Origin: Fragilaria crotonensis
Lineage: Eukaryota; Bacillariophyta; Fragilariophyceae; Fragilariales; Fragilariaceae
Length of the DNA: 64,000 nt
Direction: 5' to 3'
NCBI GenBank assembly: GCA_022925895.1
Contig: JAKSYS010000012.1
Span: forward strand, 1 to 64,000
This document shows positions 63,133-64,000 of the stretch, in pieces. Position numbers and translations under genes: made by a program. Each line of letters starts with the position of its first letter. The first letter of the stretch is position 1. The notes under the pieces are model-generated. The model did not search any database, was not told where the DNA came from, and was given only the letters and a program-made list of their open reading frames with translations.

Positions 63133-64000
63133 CGAGTTTGTTGGTGTTCCCAGTACGAACCCACCCACTCGATCGAATGGTGGGATCCATACTCACCTTT
63201 GTCATCGTGAGCGCCGCGTCAGTGAGGCTGCAATCGAACAAATGGCATTGACAGGCTGATTAATCAATAATAAAATCATATGCTAAATTGGGGACACTCG
63301 TTCGAGCCCCGGTCACCACTGATAACGACACGGACATTACTTCGATCCAGTTATAAATACCAAATAACTGCATTTTTACGTTCCTGTTCGAAACCACAAA
63401 TATGGACGACACAGACGTGACCACACAGTGCCAAAAGGGCACACTCAGCAAATGCACCCTTCCGCGGGATGGAGGACTTGACGAACGGTGGCTTTATGTG
63501 TGGATACCCCATTCAGATCTGTTGATCGTTGATCCTTTCTTTTGTCCCCCTTCCTCCGGCAATCTGTGCGCAACTTCTTGCTTCTGTTGTACACGCGAAC
63601 TTTAAAGGCTATCCCTTTGAAAACGAAGACAACACCATAATAAACCCTCCTGGAACCCTCGTGTAAGGCTACGTTCGTCCTCAGTGCCCATGAGGGCATG
63701 TTGCAGAATGATTGGACGAGGTATGCCCTTGCACACTGTTGTCGGGGTTCTTCAGACAGCCGTCTGGACGAGGTAGTTGTAGTGGACTACCACCGTCACC
63801 GAGACAATGCCAACGGTTTTCGACCTTCGACAGGTGGTGGACGACTACTAGCCTTCTGCCCGTGTCTCAACCGTGGTCTCCATGAGCTTTTCGGAATACT
63901 ATCTTGTGTCTCATGGCTAACGCCATATGCAAGTTCATTGAAGGACTGGCATCTTTCGGGCACGGACGCTAGCCTGTTCATTCTCATTAAAGCAATCACT
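63133..64000. other. Right-edge intergenic stretch
   Basis: No gene is supported. A GTTCGAGCCCCGG word at about 63299-63311 resembles a tRNA T-arm but its stem does not pair. Short frames on both strands are probably spurious. A gene could begin beyond the window. Confidence 0.4.

Noticed and set aside
63285-63325. tRNA-like T-arm (GTTCGAGCCCCGG followed by TCACCA)
   Set aside because: The stem bases flanking the TTCGAGC loop do not pair beyond the first pair, and no D or anticodon arm can be drawn upstream.

Overview
The window is nuclear DNA from a diatom, most likely a pennate one. The evidence is a transketolase with a plastid bipartite presequence, short GT-AG introns of about 60 to 370 bp, head-to-head H2B and H2A genes, an E(z)-type SET methyltransferase, and Ty1/copia elements resembling the diatom CoDi group. 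I cannot name the species.

Layout. 1-2.65 kb: degenerate 3' half of a copia element. 4.3-7.9 kb (-): PPR-SMR protein with a long disordered tail. 9.4-11.8 kb (-): C1-like/VPS9 protein. 11.9-13.1 kb: non-autonomous Mutator-like element with 56-bp inverted repeats and a 9-bp target duplication. 13.6-16.1 kb (+): plastid transketolase. 16.1-20.4 kb: gene-poor, with a TTTGCCACC cluster and a 714-bp inverted-repeat element. 20.4-22.8 kb: BTB-like protein and an S26 inner-membrane-type peptidase, convergent. 25.0-26.9 kb: two unrecognised proteins. 27.85-33.84 kb: complete copia element with 299/298-bp LTRs and target duplication ACCAT. 34.9-40.2 kb: multipass membrane protein, WL-motif repeat protein and DNAJB12/14-like co-chaperone. 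41.4-47.4 kb: complete LTR element with 901/900-bp LTRs, target duplication AAGGT, a 1229-aa Gag and no pol. 47.6-49.9 kb: LLPH-type ribosome biogenesis factor and Ku80. 50.1-53.5 kb: broken DDE transposase. 53.8-59.2 kb: DEDDy 3'-5' exonuclease, H2B, H2A, 2OG-oxygenase-like secreted protein. 60.8-63.1 kb: E(z) methyltransferase.

The host genes are unrelated housekeeping and chromatin genes and form no operon-like unit. The most interesting material is in the mobile DNA. The copia element has a 15-nt sequence in its LTR that is perfectly complementary to the position just after the 5' LTR, where the primer-binding site should be; this suggests self-primed reverse transcription. The same element has ATGA stop-start overlaps at its leader/Gag and Gag/Pol junctions. 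The Gag-only element is nearly new, has a very long N-terminal Gag extension, and carries a second reading frame running from the LTR into the leader with a RING-like cysteine/histidine cluster.

Caution: several conserved host genes (transketolase, Ku80, VPS9 protein, PPR-SMR, BTB-like, WL-repeat) carry isolated 1-nt frameshifts while the protein continues in another frame. This looks more like uncorrected long-read indels than gene death, so pseudogene calls here should be treated carefully. GTAC-containing words are strikingly common in the intergenic DNA.
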